Assembly (NCBI GenBank): GCA_047974565.1
Contig: JBKECN010000073.1
Span: forward strand, 1-64,000
From: JBDIAG01 sp047974565
GTDB lineage: Bacteria > Actinomycetota > Actinomycetes > Actinomycetales > CAWJMD01
Length of the DNA: 64,000 nt
Direction: 5' to 3'
Shown: positions 1-9,106 of the stretch, in pieces
Position numbering within the stretch: position 1 is the first letter of the stretch
How the letters are laid out: every line of letters begins with the position of its first letter
Program-made: the position numbers and the translations under genes
Notes under the pieces: model-generated
The model's input: the letters and a program-made list of their open reading frames with translations, nothing else
Told to the model about the DNA's origin: nothing
Databases searched by the model: none

Positions 1-2838
1 GCCGGTCGGCCCGCGGCCAGGCCCGGCCCGGCTCAGCCAGGTCCGGCTCAACCCGCCCCCGGCCAACCTGGTCCGGCGACACCGAGCCCGGCCCCAGCCA
101 CTCCGGCACCGAGCCCGGCCCAGTCGGCGCCAACGCCCGGTCCGGCCGGACCGGCGCCTGCTCAGCCCGGCTCGGCTCAGCCAGGCTCGGCTCGGCCCGG
201 CGCTGCTCAGCCTGCTGCGCGGACCTCGCCGGCCCAGCCCGGTCCGAAATCCCCGGCCCCAGGCCCGCGCTCGGACGCACCCCGTCGTGGCGACGGCGAC
301 CGACCGACGCGTCCGGGTCCGCGGCCGACACCGGCTCAGCCTTCCGGCGGTGCCGAGCGTCCCGGCTCCCCGTCCGCACCCGGAGGTCGTTCGGGCGGGC
401 GTTCGGCGCCCGCTCCGGGTCCCCGTGCGCCTCGACCGTCCGGCTCCCAGGGTGGGTCCGGGGGCGGTGACCGGGGCCCCCGCCCCGGTACGCGCCCGGG
501 TAACAACCCGTTCGCATCCAGCCAGGGGATGCCCCGCCCAGGCGGGCGGCCCGGTCCCAAGCCGCAGGGCGGCGGGGGTCCTGGTGGCCCACGTCCGGGG
601 AACAACCCGTTCGCATCCAGCCAGGGCATGCCCCGCCCCGGTGGCCGTAGTGGCGGCGCCCCCGGTGGCGATCGTCCCGGCGGCCCACGTCCCGCTGCGG
701 GTGCCGGCGGTCCCCGCCCGGGCGGTCCGCGCCCCAACCCGGGGATGATGCCGCGCAGCAGTTCGGTCGGTCGTCCCGGTGCACCCGCGGACGGTCGGGC
801 CGGCGGTGGCCGGGGTCGTCCCGGTGGTGGCGGCGGCGGTCGTCCCGGCGGCGGTGGCCCCCCCGGTGGCGGTGGCTTCGGCAAGGGGGCGCGTGGCCGC
901 GGCGGTACCCAGGGCGCCTTCGGGCGTGCGGGTGGACGTCCGGTCCGTGGTCGCAAGTCCAAGCGCGCCAAGCGCCAGGAGTTCGAGGCGATGTCGGCGC
1001 CCTCGGTGGGCGGCGTCACCGTCCCCCGTGGCGACGGCAGCACCGTCGTTCGGCTGCGTCGTGGGGCCACCCTCACCGACTTCGCCGAGCGGATCGACGC
1101 CAACCCGGCCAGCCTGGTGACCGTGCTCTTCGCCCTCGGCGAGATGGCCACGGTGAACCAGAGCCTGGACGAGGAGACCTTCCAACTGCTCGGCGCCGAA
1201 CTCGGCTACGACATCCAGGTGGTCTCGGCGGAGGACGAGGAGCGTGAGCTCTTCGAGCAGTTCAACATCGACCTGTCCGACACCGACCACGAGGACGACG
1301 AGGACCTGCAGCCGCGGCCGCCGGTGGTGACCGTCATGGGTCACGTCGACCACGGTAAGACGCGGCTGCTGGACGCCATCCGGCACGCCAACGTCATGGC
1401 CGGGGAGGCAGGCGGCATCACCCAGCACATCGGCGCCTACCAGGTGGCCACCGTGCTGGACGGCGAGCCCCGCAAGATCACCTTCATCGACACCCCGGGC
1501 CACGAGGCGTTCACCGCCATGCGTGCCCGCGGTGCCAAGGTGACCGACATCGCCGTGCTGGTGGTCGCCGCCGACGACGGCGTCATGCCCCAGACGATCG
1601 AGGCGTTGAACCACGCCCACGCCGCCGGTGTGCCGGTGGTCGTGGCGGTCAACAAGATCGACAAGGAGGGCGCCAACCCCGACAAGGTCATGCAGCAGCT
1701 CACCGAGTACAACCTGGTCGCCGAGGAGTACGGCGGCGACACGATGTTCGTGCCCGTCTCGGCGCGCGAGAAGATCAACATCGACAAGTTGCTCGAGGCG
1801 ATCCTGCTCACCGCCGACGCCGCTCTGGAACTGACCGCCAACCCCGACCGGGATGCTCGCGGTGTGGCCATCGAGGCGCATCTGGACAAGGGCCGGGGCG
1901 CCACCGCCACGGTGCTCGTCCAGTCCGGCACGCTGCGGGTCGGCGATGCCATCGTGGCGGGCTCGGCCCATGGCCGGGTACGCGCGATGCTCGACGACGA
2001 GGGCAAGAACGTCAGCGAGGCGCCCCCGTCGTTCCCGGTGATGGTGCTCGGTCTGCAATCCGTACCCGGCGCCGGCGACACCTTCGTGGTGGCGCAGGAC
2101 GACCGCACGGCACGACAGATCGCCGAGAAGCGGGAAGCCGCCGATCGGGCTGCGCTGCTCGCGCGGCGCCGCAAGCGGATCTCGCTGGACAACCTCGACG
2201 CCGCCCTGGCGGCCGGCAAGGTGGAGACGCTCAACCTCATCATCAAGGGCGACGTCTCCGGTTCGGTCGAAGCGCTGGAGGAGTCGCTGCTCAAGATCGA
2301 GGTCAGCGACGAGGTCGATCTGCGGATCATCCACCGCGGTGTCGGTGCGATCACCCAGAACGACGTCAACCTCGCCACCGTCGACGACGCGGTCATCATC
2401 GGCTTCAACGTGCGGCCCGCCGAGCGAGTCGCCGACCTGGCCGAGCGTGAAGGCGTCGACGTCCGCTACTACTCGGTGATCTACCAGGCCATCGAGGAGA
2501 TCGAGGCGGCCCTGAAGGGCATGCTCAAGCCGGAGTTCGAGGAGGTGCAGCTCGGCAGCGCCGAGGTGCGCGAGGTCTTCCGCTCCTCCAAGTTCGGCAA
2601 CATCGCCGGGTGCCTGGTGCGCTCGGGCATCGTCCGCCGCAACGCCAAGGCGCGGCTGGTGCGCGACGGCATCGTCGTGGGGGAGAACCTCACCGTCGAG
2701 TCGCTGCGCCGCTTCAAGGACGATGCCACCGAGGTCCGTGAGGGCTTCGAGTGCGGTGTTGGCCTCGGGTCGTTCAACGACATCAAGGTCGAGGACGTCA
2801 TCGAGACCTACGAGATCCGCGAGAAGGCCCGTACCTGA
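1..2838 (+). CDS. infB: Translation initiation factor IF-2 (5' end outside window)
   Basis: IF-2 is the GTPase that brings initiator fMet-tRNA to the 30S subunit and promotes 50S joining. The frame is open from base 1, so the start codon lies upstream. The first ~300 visible codons are Pro/Gly/Ala/Arg-rich low complexity and carry the motif NNPFASSQGMPRPGG twice (about 502-546 and 601-645), a feature of actinobacterial IF-2. The G domain follows: GHVDHGKT at 1339-1362, DTPGHEAF near 1490 and NKID near 1650. Domains IV/VI at the C-terminus include the conserved region around NAKARLVRDG. It heads a rightward cluster with DUF503, rbfA and truB, the usual bacterial nusA-infB-rbfA-truB order. Identification is certain; only the N-terminal length is unknown. 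Confidence 0.98.
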   Translation, partial: AGRPAARPGPAQPGPAQPAPGQPGPATPSPAPATPAPSPAQSAPTPGPAGPAPAQPGSAQPGSARPGAAQPAARTSPAQPGPKSPAPGPRSDAPRRGDGDRPTRPGPRPTPAQPSGGAERPGSPSAPGGRSGGRSAPAPGPRAPRPSGSQGGSGGGDRGPRPGTRPGNNPFASSQGMPRPGGRPGPKPQGGGGPGGPRPGNNPFASSQGMPRPGGRSGGAPGGDRPGGPRPAAGAGGPRPGGPRPNPGMMPRSSSVGRPGAPADGRAGGGRGRPGGGGGGRPGGGGPPGGGGFGKGARGRGGTQGAFGRAGGRPVRGRKSKRAKRQEFEAMSAPSVGGVTVPRGDGSTVVRLRRGATLTDFAERIDANPASLVTVLFALGEMATVNQSLDEETFQLLGAELGYDIQVVSAEDEERELFEQFNIDLSDTDHEDDEDLQPRPPVVTVMGHVDHGKTRLLDAIRHANVMAGEAGGITQHIGAYQVATVLDGEPRKITFIDTPGHEAFTAMRARGAKVTDIAVLVVAADDGVMPQTIEALNHAHAAGVPVVVAVNKIDKEGANPDKVMQQLTEYNLVAEEYGGDTMFVPVSAREKINIDKLLEAILLTADAALELTANPDRDARGVAIEAHLDKGRGATATVLVQSGTLRVGDAIVAGSAHGRVRAMLDDEGKNVSEAPPSFPVMVLGLQSVPGAGDTFVVAQDDRTARQIAEKREAADRAALLARRRKRISLDNLDAALAAGKVETLNLIIKGDVSGSVEALEESLLKIEVSDEVDLRIIHRGVGAITQNDVNLATVDDAVIIGFNVRPAERVADLAEREGVDVRYYSVIYQAIEEIEAALKGMLKPEFEEVQLGSAEVREVFRSSKFGNIAGCLVRSGIVRRNAKARLVRDGIVVGENLTVESLRRFKDDATEVREGFECGVGLGSFNDIKVEDVIETYEIREKART

Positions 2839-2869
2839 ACGGGTTCCGCCCCCGCCATGAGGTGAGCCG

Positions 2870-3163
2870 ATGATCGTCGGGTCGTTGCGGCTGGACCTGC
2901 TGCTGGGCGAGGTCTCCTCGCTCAAGCAGAAGCGGGCCGTGGTCCGGCCGGTCGTGGCGGCGCTGCGTCGATTCGACGTCAGCGCCGCCGAGACCGCCCA
3001 CCACGACCTGCTGCGAAGGGCGGAGATCGGGGTGAGTCTGGTCGGGGCAGACGCCGCCCACGTCCGCCAGGTATTGGACCGGTGCGAACGCGAGATCGCC
3101 TCCCGCCCCGAGGTGGACCTACTCTCAGCCCATGCCGTCCTCTGGGACGACGAGGATGAGTAG
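2870..3163 (+). CDS. DUF503 (YlxP-like) protein
   Basis: A 97-residue protein of the DUF503 family, which sits between infB and rbfA in many Gram-positives; its biochemical role is not established. The N-terminus (MIVGSLRLDLLLGEVSSLKQ) matches the family's MxVGxLxxDLxLxxxxSLKxKR opening. ATG 2870 is preceded by GAGGTGAG at 2859-2866. It lies 31 bp after infB and 122 bp before rbfA and probably shares their transcript. The acidic C-terminus (WDDEDE) is short and unremarkable. Context suggests a role connected with ribosome maturation, but this is inference from synteny only. Confidence 0.88.
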   Translation: MIVGSLRLDLLLGEVSSLKQKRAVVRPVVAALRRFDVSAAETAHHDLLRRAEIGVSLVGADAAHVRQVLDRCEREIASRPEVDLLSAHAVLWDDEDE

Positions 3164-3285
3164 CCGCTGAAGGCTGAGGCCCGCCACCGACACGCAGTTG
3201 CCGGGCTGAGGAAGCGCCGGCATGAAGCCAGGGGGCCGGCCTGGAACGAAGGCACGACCCCAGTTCGACAGACAGGAGTGAGACG

Positions 3286-3855
3286 GTGGCAGACACCGCA
3301 CGCGCCCGAAAGCTCGCCGACCGGATCAAGGTCGTGGTCGCGGAGTCCCTGGAGCACCGGGTCAAGGACCCGCGACTCGGCTTCATCACCATCACCGACG
3401 CCCGGGTGACCGGCGACCTGCAGCACGCCACCGTCTTCTACACGGTGCTCGGTGACGAGCAGGAGAAGGAGGCCACCGCGGCGGCCCTGGAGTCGGTCAA
3501 GGGACGGCTGCGCAGCGAGGTGGGCCGGGCCACCGGTGTGCGGCTGACCCCGTCGCTGGAGTTCGTCGCCGACGCGGTGCCCGAGAACGCCGCGTCGATC
3601 GAAGACCTGCTGCGCCGTGCCCACGAGCAGGACGAGGCGGTCGCGGCGCTTGCCGTCGGCAAGACGTTCGCCGGTGAGTCGGATCCGTACCGGCACGACG
3701 CCGAGTTCGACGACGATGAGTTGGACGAGGCCGAATTGGACGACGATTCCGGGGACGAGTTCGACGGAGCGGACGTCCTCGACGACCTCGACGAGGATGC
3801 GAGCCCGATGTCGCAGGTGGGCGAGGCCGGGTCCGACGGGGTTCCGGGACGGTAG
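3286..3855 (+). CDS. rbfA: 30S ribosome-binding factor RbfA
   Basis: RbfA binds the immature 30S subunit and helps processing of the 16S rRNA 5' end. The KH-like domain occupies about residues 1-120 (LADRIKVVVAESLEHRVKDP; LGFITITDARVTGDLQHATV). The GTG start at 3286 is set by AGGAG at 3274-3278, 7 nt upstream. The protein is 189 residues because of a strongly acidic Asp/Glu tail from about residue 135 (DDDELDEAELDDDSGDEFDG), absent from the compact E. coli protein but common in actinobacterial homologues. The stop is 5 nt before truB, so the two are probably co-translated. Confidence 0.96.
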   Translation: MADTARARKLADRIKVVVAESLEHRVKDPRLGFITITDARVTGDLQHATVFYTVLGDEQEKEATAAALESVKGRLRSEVGRATGVRLTPSLEFVADAVPENAASIEDLLRRAHEQDEAVAALAVGKTFAGESDPYRHDAEFDDDELDEAELDDDSGDEFDGADVLDDLDEDASPMSQVGEAGSDGVPGR

Positions 3856-3860
3856 CCGTC

Positions 3861-4763
3861 GTGGCCGCAGCCGCCGAGGTGACCCCCGGGGTCGTGGTCA
3901 TCGACAAGCCGTCCGAATGGACGAGTCATGATGTGGTGGCCCGGATGCGTCGCATCGCGGGCACTCGCAAGGTCGGCCACGCCGGCACGCTCGACCCGAT
4001 GGCCACCGGGGTGCTGGTACTCGGCATCGGTGCCGCCACCCGGCTGCTCACCTACGTGGTCGGGGTGGACAAGAGCTACACGGCCACGATTCGGCTGGGG
4101 ATCGACACCACCACCGATGACGCCGACGGAGAGGTTCTCAGCCGTACCGATGCCAGCGGACTCACCCGGGACGACCTGCTCGCCGCCGTGGATCGGCTGA
4201 CCGGCGATCTCGAGCAGGTGCCCAGTACGGTCAGCGCGATCAAGATCGACGGCAAACGGGCCTATGCCCGGGCCCGGGGTGGTGAGGACGTGCGGCTGGC
4301 CGCTCGCCCGGTCACCGTCTCACGCTTCGAGATCATCGACATCCGGAGCGAAAATGCCCAGGACACAATGGTTTTGGACCTCGATGTCGAAGTGGACGTG
4401 TCGTCGGGCACCTATGTGCGGGCGCTGGCCCGCGACTTGGGTGCCGCGCTTGGCGTCGGAGGCCACCTCACGTCCTTGCGTCGCACCCGGGTGGGACCCT
4501 TCTCGCTGGCCCAGGCGGTGACCCTCGAGCAGGCGGCCCATCGACTCGAACCGCTGACCCCGGCCGACGCGGTGGCCGAACTCATGCCAGTGCGCCGGCT
4601 CGAGCACGAGGAGTCCGCCGCGGTCGGCCACGGCAAGCGGATCGCCGGCTCGGGCCAGGGGGCCGGCCCCATCGCGGCGCTCGACGCGGATGGCCGCCTG
4701 GTGGCGATCCTGCGCGAGGACGGCCCACGGGCCCGGCCGGTGCTCGTCATGCCCGCCCGATAG
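3861..4763 (+). CDS. truB: tRNA pseudouridine-55 synthase TruB
   Basis: TruB converts U55 in the T-loop of tRNAs to pseudouridine. The 300-residue product opens with the family motif VVVIDKPSEWTSHDVV, and the catalytic Asp is residue 45 in GTLDPMATG. The conserved VDKSYTATIRLG segment and the tRNA-binding YVRALARDLG motif follow. The start is GTG at 3861, 5 nt after the rbfA stop, fitting translational coupling. A strong hairpin follows immediately after the stop. No anomalies. Confidence 0.97.
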   Translation: MAAAAEVTPGVVVIDKPSEWTSHDVVARMRRIAGTRKVGHAGTLDPMATGVLVLGIGAATRLLTYVVGVDKSYTATIRLGIDTTTDDADGEVLSRTDASGLTRDDLLAAVDRLTGDLEQVPSTVSAIKIDGKRAYARARGGEDVRLAARPVTVSRFEIIDIRSENAQDTMVLDLDVEVDVSSGTYVRALARDLGAALGVGGHLTSLRRTRVGPFSLAQAVTLEQAAHRLEPLTPADAVAELMPVRRLEHEESAAVGHGKRIAGSGQGAGPIAALDADGRLVAILREDGPRARPVLVMPAR

Positions 4764-4794
4764 GCCGGGCGGGACCTTTCCACCGCCGCCCGGC
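4764..4794 (+). terminator. Hairpin terminator after truB
   Basis: A perfect 9-bp GC-only stem (GCCGGGCGG at 4764-4772, CCGCCCGGC at 4786-4794) with a 13-nt loop starts one base after the truB stop. There is no T-tract, as is usual for actinobacterial terminators. It probably ends the infB-truB transcript; the ~240 bp that follow before ribF carry no gene. Confidence 0.7.
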
Positions 4795-5033
4795 TAGGTG
4801 CCGAATCCGCGGTCCAGCGCCGCTGAACTGCCCGATCGTCCAGGCCAGTACTGAGCCCCTGGCACAGGCTGATCTCCCGGTCCGGCCCAGGCTCCCGAGG
4901 CCCCGCGATCGGGTCGTGTCGGCATCGACGCCACACCCGGAGCACCCCGTGAGATGAACCGGGTGCGCGGGGCTGGCAGAGTATCCCTGTCCTGCATCCA
5001 CCGGGGTGCATTACCGAGCGAGGAGAGCCTTTC

Positions 5034-6023
5034 GTGCAGCGCTGGAGCGACGTGGCCGAGGTACCGGCCGGCTTCGGGCCGACCGTGGTGTCGCTCGGCA
5101 ATTTCGACGGGGTGCATCGGGGTCATCAGTGGGCCCTGGCGCGGCTGGTGGAGCAGGCCCGGGCGCGCGGAGCCAAGGCGGTGGCGATCACCTTCGAGCC
5201 GCATCCGCTGCACGTGCTGTACCCCGATCGCGCCCCCGAGCTCATCACCGATCTTGCCGGACGCCTGGAGATCATGCAGGGCACCGGGCTGGACGCCGTC
5301 CTGGTGCTGGCCTTCACCCGCGAACTCGCCTCGATGACTCCCCGCGAGTTCGTGGAGCAGGTCCTGCTCAAAGGCCTGGACGCCTGCGCGGTGGTGGTCG
5401 GGCACGACATGCGTTTCGGGGTGCGGAACTCCGGCGACCTCGGCACGATGCGTGAGCTGGGGGCCGAACTCGGCTTCGAAGTGGTCGTCACCGACGACCT
5501 CAACGGCCCCCATGAGGGCAGTGGCGCAGAACGCCGATGGTCGTCCTCGTGGGTGCGCGAGATGCTCGCCGCTGGCGACGTCCGAGCCGTGACCCGCGCC
5601 CTCGGCCGCGATCACCGAGTAGTCGGCGAGGTGGTGCACGGCGACCACCGCGGTCGCGAGCTGGGCTTCCCGACCGCGAACCTCACCCAGGACAGCGTCG
5701 GCATGGTGCCCGCCGACGGGGTCTACGCGGGATGGCTGGTGCGCCTGGCCGCGGGGCTTGACGATCCGGATCGCCGGCTCCCCGCCGCGATCTCGGTCGG
5801 CACCAATCCCACCTTCGAAGGCACCCAGCGGCGGGTCGAGGCCTATGTCCTGGATCGCTCCGATCTGGACCTGTACGGCCAGCGGGTCGCCCTGGAGTTC
5901 GTCGAGCGGCTGCGGCCCACCCTGACCTTCGACGGCGTCGAGCCGCTGGTGGCGCAGATGCACACCGACGTGGCGCAGTGCCGGGCGATTCTGGCCGGGG
6001 CTGCCCAGTCCCCGCAGCGCTGA
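5034..6023 (+). CDS. ribF: Bifunctional riboflavin kinase / FAD synthetase RibF
   Basis: RibF phosphorylates riboflavin to FMN and adenylylates FMN to FAD. The N-terminal FAD synthetase domain has the nucleotidyltransferase motif GNFDGVHRGH at residues 22-31. The C-terminal kinase domain has GDHRGRELGFPTANL and PADGVYAG. The 329-residue length is normal for the bifunctional enzyme. GTG 5034 is fixed by AGGAG at 5021-5025. It sits downstream of truB as in mycobacteria; the riboflavin biosynthesis genes are about 14 kb away at 19.9-22.5 kb. Three short copies of CGCAGCGCTG straddle its stop codon. Confidence 0.97.
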   Translation: MQRWSDVAEVPAGFGPTVVSLGNFDGVHRGHQWALARLVEQARARGAKAVAITFEPHPLHVLYPDRAPELITDLAGRLEIMQGTGLDAVLVLAFTRELASMTPREFVEQVLLKGLDACAVVVGHDMRFGVRNSGDLGTMRELGAELGFEVVVTDDLNGPHEGSGAERRWSSSWVREMLAAGDVRAVTRALGRDHRVVGEVVHGDHRGRELGFPTANLTQDSVGMVPADGVYAGWLVRLAAGLDDPDRRLPAAISVGTNPTFEGTQRRVEAYVLDRSDLDLYGQRVALEFVERLRPTLTFDGVEPLVAQMHTDVAQCRAILAGAAQSPQR

Positions 6024-6061
6024 TTCCCCTCGCAGCGCTGATTGCCCTCGCAGCGCTGTTG
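6013..6061. repeat. Short tandem repeat at ribF 3' end
   Basis: CGCAGCGCTGATT occurs at 6013-6025 and 6031-6043, and a third copy CGCAGCGCTGTT at 6050-6061. The first copy contains the ribF TGA stop (6021-6023). It looks like a small slippage duplication that extends the gene end. The rest of the ribF-ppdK spacer, up to the ppdK ribosome binding site near 6340, shows no gene. Confidence 0.7.
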
Positions 6062-6352
6062 CAGCTGCTCATCGAAACCTGCTGATCCTGAGACGGCGCT
6101 GACGGGGGAGTCGATGCCGAGGTGGGCTGATGCGCGGGGGTGCGCGGCACTCGCCCACCGATCCTCGCCGCTTGCGTCCACCGGGCCGTGATCACCGTCG
6201 GATCCATCCGCCACCGGGGATAAAACGGCCCACGGGTTGGAGGAATCCGGGAAGTATCCAGACCCAAGCGCGCACCGGCGGGGCGGGCAGGGCAGGATGG
6301 CTGCATCACGCGCCGAGGCCAGCCGGGAACCTGGCACGAAGGGAAGTGGACC

Positions 6353-9106
6353 GTGGGTACGACGAAGTATGTCTACGATTTTTCCGAGGGCGATAAGAAC
6401 GCCAAGGATCTACTCGGTGGCAAGGGCGCCAATCTCGCCGAGATGACGCGAATCGGGCTACCCGTGCCCCCCGGGTTCACCATCACCACCGAGGCCTGCC
6501 GCTACTACCTGCACCACGGCACGAATCCGCCCGAGTTGGCCTCCCAGGTGGACGAGTACCTGGCCGCCCTGGAGCAGGCTCGAGGCAAGACCCTCGGCGG
6601 CGCGAAGGATCCACTCCTGGTCTCGGTCCGCTCGGGAGCCAAGTTCTCCATGCCGGGCATGATGGAGACGGTGCTCAACATCGGCCTCAACGACACCTCC
6701 GTAGAAGGCCTGGCCGAGGTCTCGGGCAATGAGCGCTTCGCCTGGGACTCCTACCGGCGGCTGCTGGCGATGTTCGGCAAGACCGTGCTGGACCTGTCCG
6801 GCGAGATCTTCGAGAGTGCCTTGGAACGCGCCAAGGAGTCCCGTGGCATCGAGAAGGACACGGACCTCGACGTCGACGCCCTCAAGGAGATCGTCGCCGC
6901 CTCCAAGCAGGCCATCAAGGACGCCACCGGCAAGGACTTCCCCCAGGATCCCCGGGAGCAGATGAACGCCGCGGTCGAGGCGGTGTTCAGCAGTTGGAAC
7001 ACCGACCGGGCCGTCATCTATCGGCGCCAGGAGCGCATCCCGGACGACCTGGGCACCGCCGTGAACATCTGCAGCATGGTATTCGGCAACCTCGGCGACA
7101 CCTCCGGCACCGGGGTCTGCTTCACCCGCGACCCGGCGTCCGGCCATCAGGGCGTCTACGGCGATTACCTGCAGAACGCTCAGGGTGAGGATGTCGTCGC
7201 CGGTATCCGCAACACGCTGTCTCTGGGCGATCTGGAGAAGCTCGACAAGAAGAGCTATGACCAGCTGCTGGACATCATGGGCACCTTGGAGCGGCACTAC
7301 AAGGACCTGTGCGACATCGAGTTCACCATCGAGAACGGCACCCTGTGGATGCTGCAGACCCGGGTCGGCAAGCGCACTGCGGCCGCCGCCTTCCGAATCG
7401 CCACCCAACTGGTGGACGAGGGGATCATCGACCTGGATGAGGCCCTGACCCGCGTCACCGGCGATCAACTCGCCCAGTTGATGTTCCCCCAGTTCGACTC
7501 CTCGGCCCAGCGCAGCGTCATCGCCCGGGGGATGCCCGCCAGCCCCGGCGCGGCGGTGGGCAAGGTGGCCCTCGATTCGGCCACCGCGGTGAAGATGGCC
7601 AACGCCGGCGAGGACGTCATCCTCGTCCGGCGCGAGACCAACCCCGACGACCTGCGGGGCATGGTGGTCGCCCGTGGCGTGCTCACCTCTCGAGGGGGTA
7701 AGACCTCCCACGCGGCGGTGGTGGCACGCGGCATGGGGCGCACCTGCGTGGTCGGCTGCGAAGCCTTGCGGGTGGACCCGACCCACCTCCAGGTGCGCCT
7801 CACCGACGGGACGATCATCTCCGAGGGGGATGTCATCTCCATCGACGGCTCCACCGGTGAGGTCTTCCTCGGTTCGGTGCCGGTGATGCCCAGCCACGTC
7901 GTCCAGGCGCTGCTGGGTGAGGGCACCGAGGCCGGGGAGACCGAGGTCGTGGCCGCGGTGCTGCGGTTGATGGCGCACGCGGACGCGCGTCGTCGGCTCG
8001 GGGTGCGCGCCAATGCCGACACCGACGAGGACGCCACCCGGGCCCGCCAGTTCGGGGCCGAGGGCATCGGCCTGTGCCGGACCGAGCACATGTTCCTGGG
8101 TGAGCGTCGTAAGCGCGTCGAGCGGGTCATCCTGGCCCGTACCGACGAGGCTCGTGAGTCTGCGCTCGCCGAACTCCTGCCGCTGCAACGCGAGGACTTC
8201 ACCCACATCTTGCGGGCGATGGACGGCCTGCCGGTGACGATCCGGCTGCTCGACCCGCCGCTGCACGAGTTCCTGCCCGACCTGACCACGTTGTCGGTGG
8301 AGGTGGCGGTGGCTCAGGCCACCGGCAAGCCCGACCTCGAGGCGGAGGAACTGCTGCGCGAGGTCCAGCAGATGCACGAACTCAACCCGATGCTCGGTAC
8401 CCGCGGGGTACGCCTCGGCGTCATCATTCCCGCGCTCTTCCGGCTGCAGGTGCGGGCTGTCTCCGAGGCCGCCGCCGACCTGATCATCGAGGGCAAGAAC
8501 CCGCGCCCCGAGATCATGGTGCCGCTGGTGGCCGCGGTCGACGAGTTGCGGATCATGCGCGAGATGTCCGAGGCGGTGATCGCCGAGGTGGCCGCAGAGC
8601 GCGGGGTGGACCTGAGTTTCCTGATCGGGACCATGGTCGAACTGCCGCGGGCGGCGATGGCTGCCGCGCACATCGCCGCGGAGGCCGAGTTCTTCTCGTT
8701 CGGCACGAACGACATGACTCAGACCACCTGGGGTTTCAGCCGCGACGACGTGGAGGCCGCGTTCTTCCCGCAGTACATCGAGGCTGGCATCTTCTCGGTG
8801 AACCCGTTCGAGTCGATCGACGTCGAGGGGGTGGGCCGGATCGTCTCGATCGCTGCCTGGGAGGGCAAGGAAGTCCGTCCCGACCTCAAGCTCGGAGTCT
8901 GTGGCGAGCACGGTGGCGACCCGGCCTCGATCCAGTTCTTCGAGCAGATCCTGCTCGACTACGTCTCCTGCTCACCCTTCCGGGTGCCGGTGGCCAGGCT
9001 GGAAGCCGGCCGGGCCGCGGTGTTGCGTCCCGGGTCGTCCGCGAGCGCTCAGGAAGCCCAGCACCGCATCGACGTGACCGATTCCGCGGCCGCGGTGAAC
9101 GCCTGA
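6353..9106 (+). CDS. ppdK: Pyruvate, phosphate dikinase
   Basis: PPDK interconverts pyruvate + ATP + Pi and PEP + AMP + PPi in the cytoplasm. The 917-residue protein has the N-terminal ATP-grasp domain (GGKGANLAEMTRIGLPVPPG near residue 23), the swivelling phosphohistidine domain with GGKTSHAAVVARGM (catalytic His is residue 453), and the C-terminal PEP/pyruvate TIM barrel with GVCGEHGGDP (catalytic Cys is residue 850). GTG 6353 follows an AAGGGAAG sequence at about 6339-6346. The gene stands alone. With the PPi-dependent phosphofructokinase at 40.7-41.9 kb it implies pyrophosphate-linked glycolysis/gluconeogenesis. The long antisense open frame is a codon-bias shadow. Confidence 0.97.
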   Translation: MGTTKYVYDFSEGDKNAKDLLGGKGANLAEMTRIGLPVPPGFTITTEACRYYLHHGTNPPELASQVDEYLAALEQARGKTLGGAKDPLLVSVRSGAKFSMPGMMETVLNIGLNDTSVEGLAEVSGNERFAWDSYRRLLAMFGKTVLDLSGEIFESALERAKESRGIEKDTDLDVDALKEIVAASKQAIKDATGKDFPQDPREQMNAAVEAVFSSWNTDRAVIYRRQERIPDDLGTAVNICSMVFGNLGDTSGTGVCFTRDPASGHQGVYGDYLQNAQGEDVVAGIRNTLSLGDLEKLDKKSYDQLLDIMGTLERHYKDLCDIEFTIENGTLWMLQTRVGKRTAAAAFRIATQLVDEGIIDLDEALTRVTGDQLAQLMFPQFDSSAQRSVIARGMPASPGAAVGKVALDSATAVKMANAGEDVILVRRETNPDDLRGMVVARGVLTSRGGKTSHAAVVARGMGRTCVVGCEALRVDPTHLQVRLTDGTIISEGDVISIDGSTGEVFLGSVPVMPSHVVQALLGEGTEAGETEVVAAVLRLMAHADARRRLGVRANADTDEDATRARQFGAEGIGLCRTEHMFLGERRKRVERVILARTDEARESALAELLPLQREDFTHILRAMDGLPVTIRLLDPPLHEFLPDLTTLSVEVAVAQATGKPDLEAEELLREVQQMHELNPMLGTRGVRLGVIIPALFRLQVRAVSEAAADLIIEGKNPRPEIMVPLVAAVDELRIMREMSEAVIAEVAAERGVDLSFLIGTMVELPRAAMAAAHIAAEAEFFSFGTNDMTQTTWGFSRDDVEAAFFPQYIEAGIFSVNPFESIDVEGVGRIVSIAAWEGKEVRPDLKLGVCGEHGGDPASIQFFEQILLDYVSCSPFRVPVARLEAGRAAVLRPGSSASAQEAQHRIDVTDSAAAVNA

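Noticed and set aside
4794..5963. Minus-strand open frame opposite ribF
   Set aside because: No ribosome binding site or family; ribF on the plus strand has complete catalytic motifs.
6458..8911. Long open frame antisense to ppdK (over 800 codons, minus strand)
   Set aside because: Shadow of GC-rich codon bias: the translation is His/Gly/Val/Asp-rich with no domain, and the plus strand encodes an obvious PPDK.
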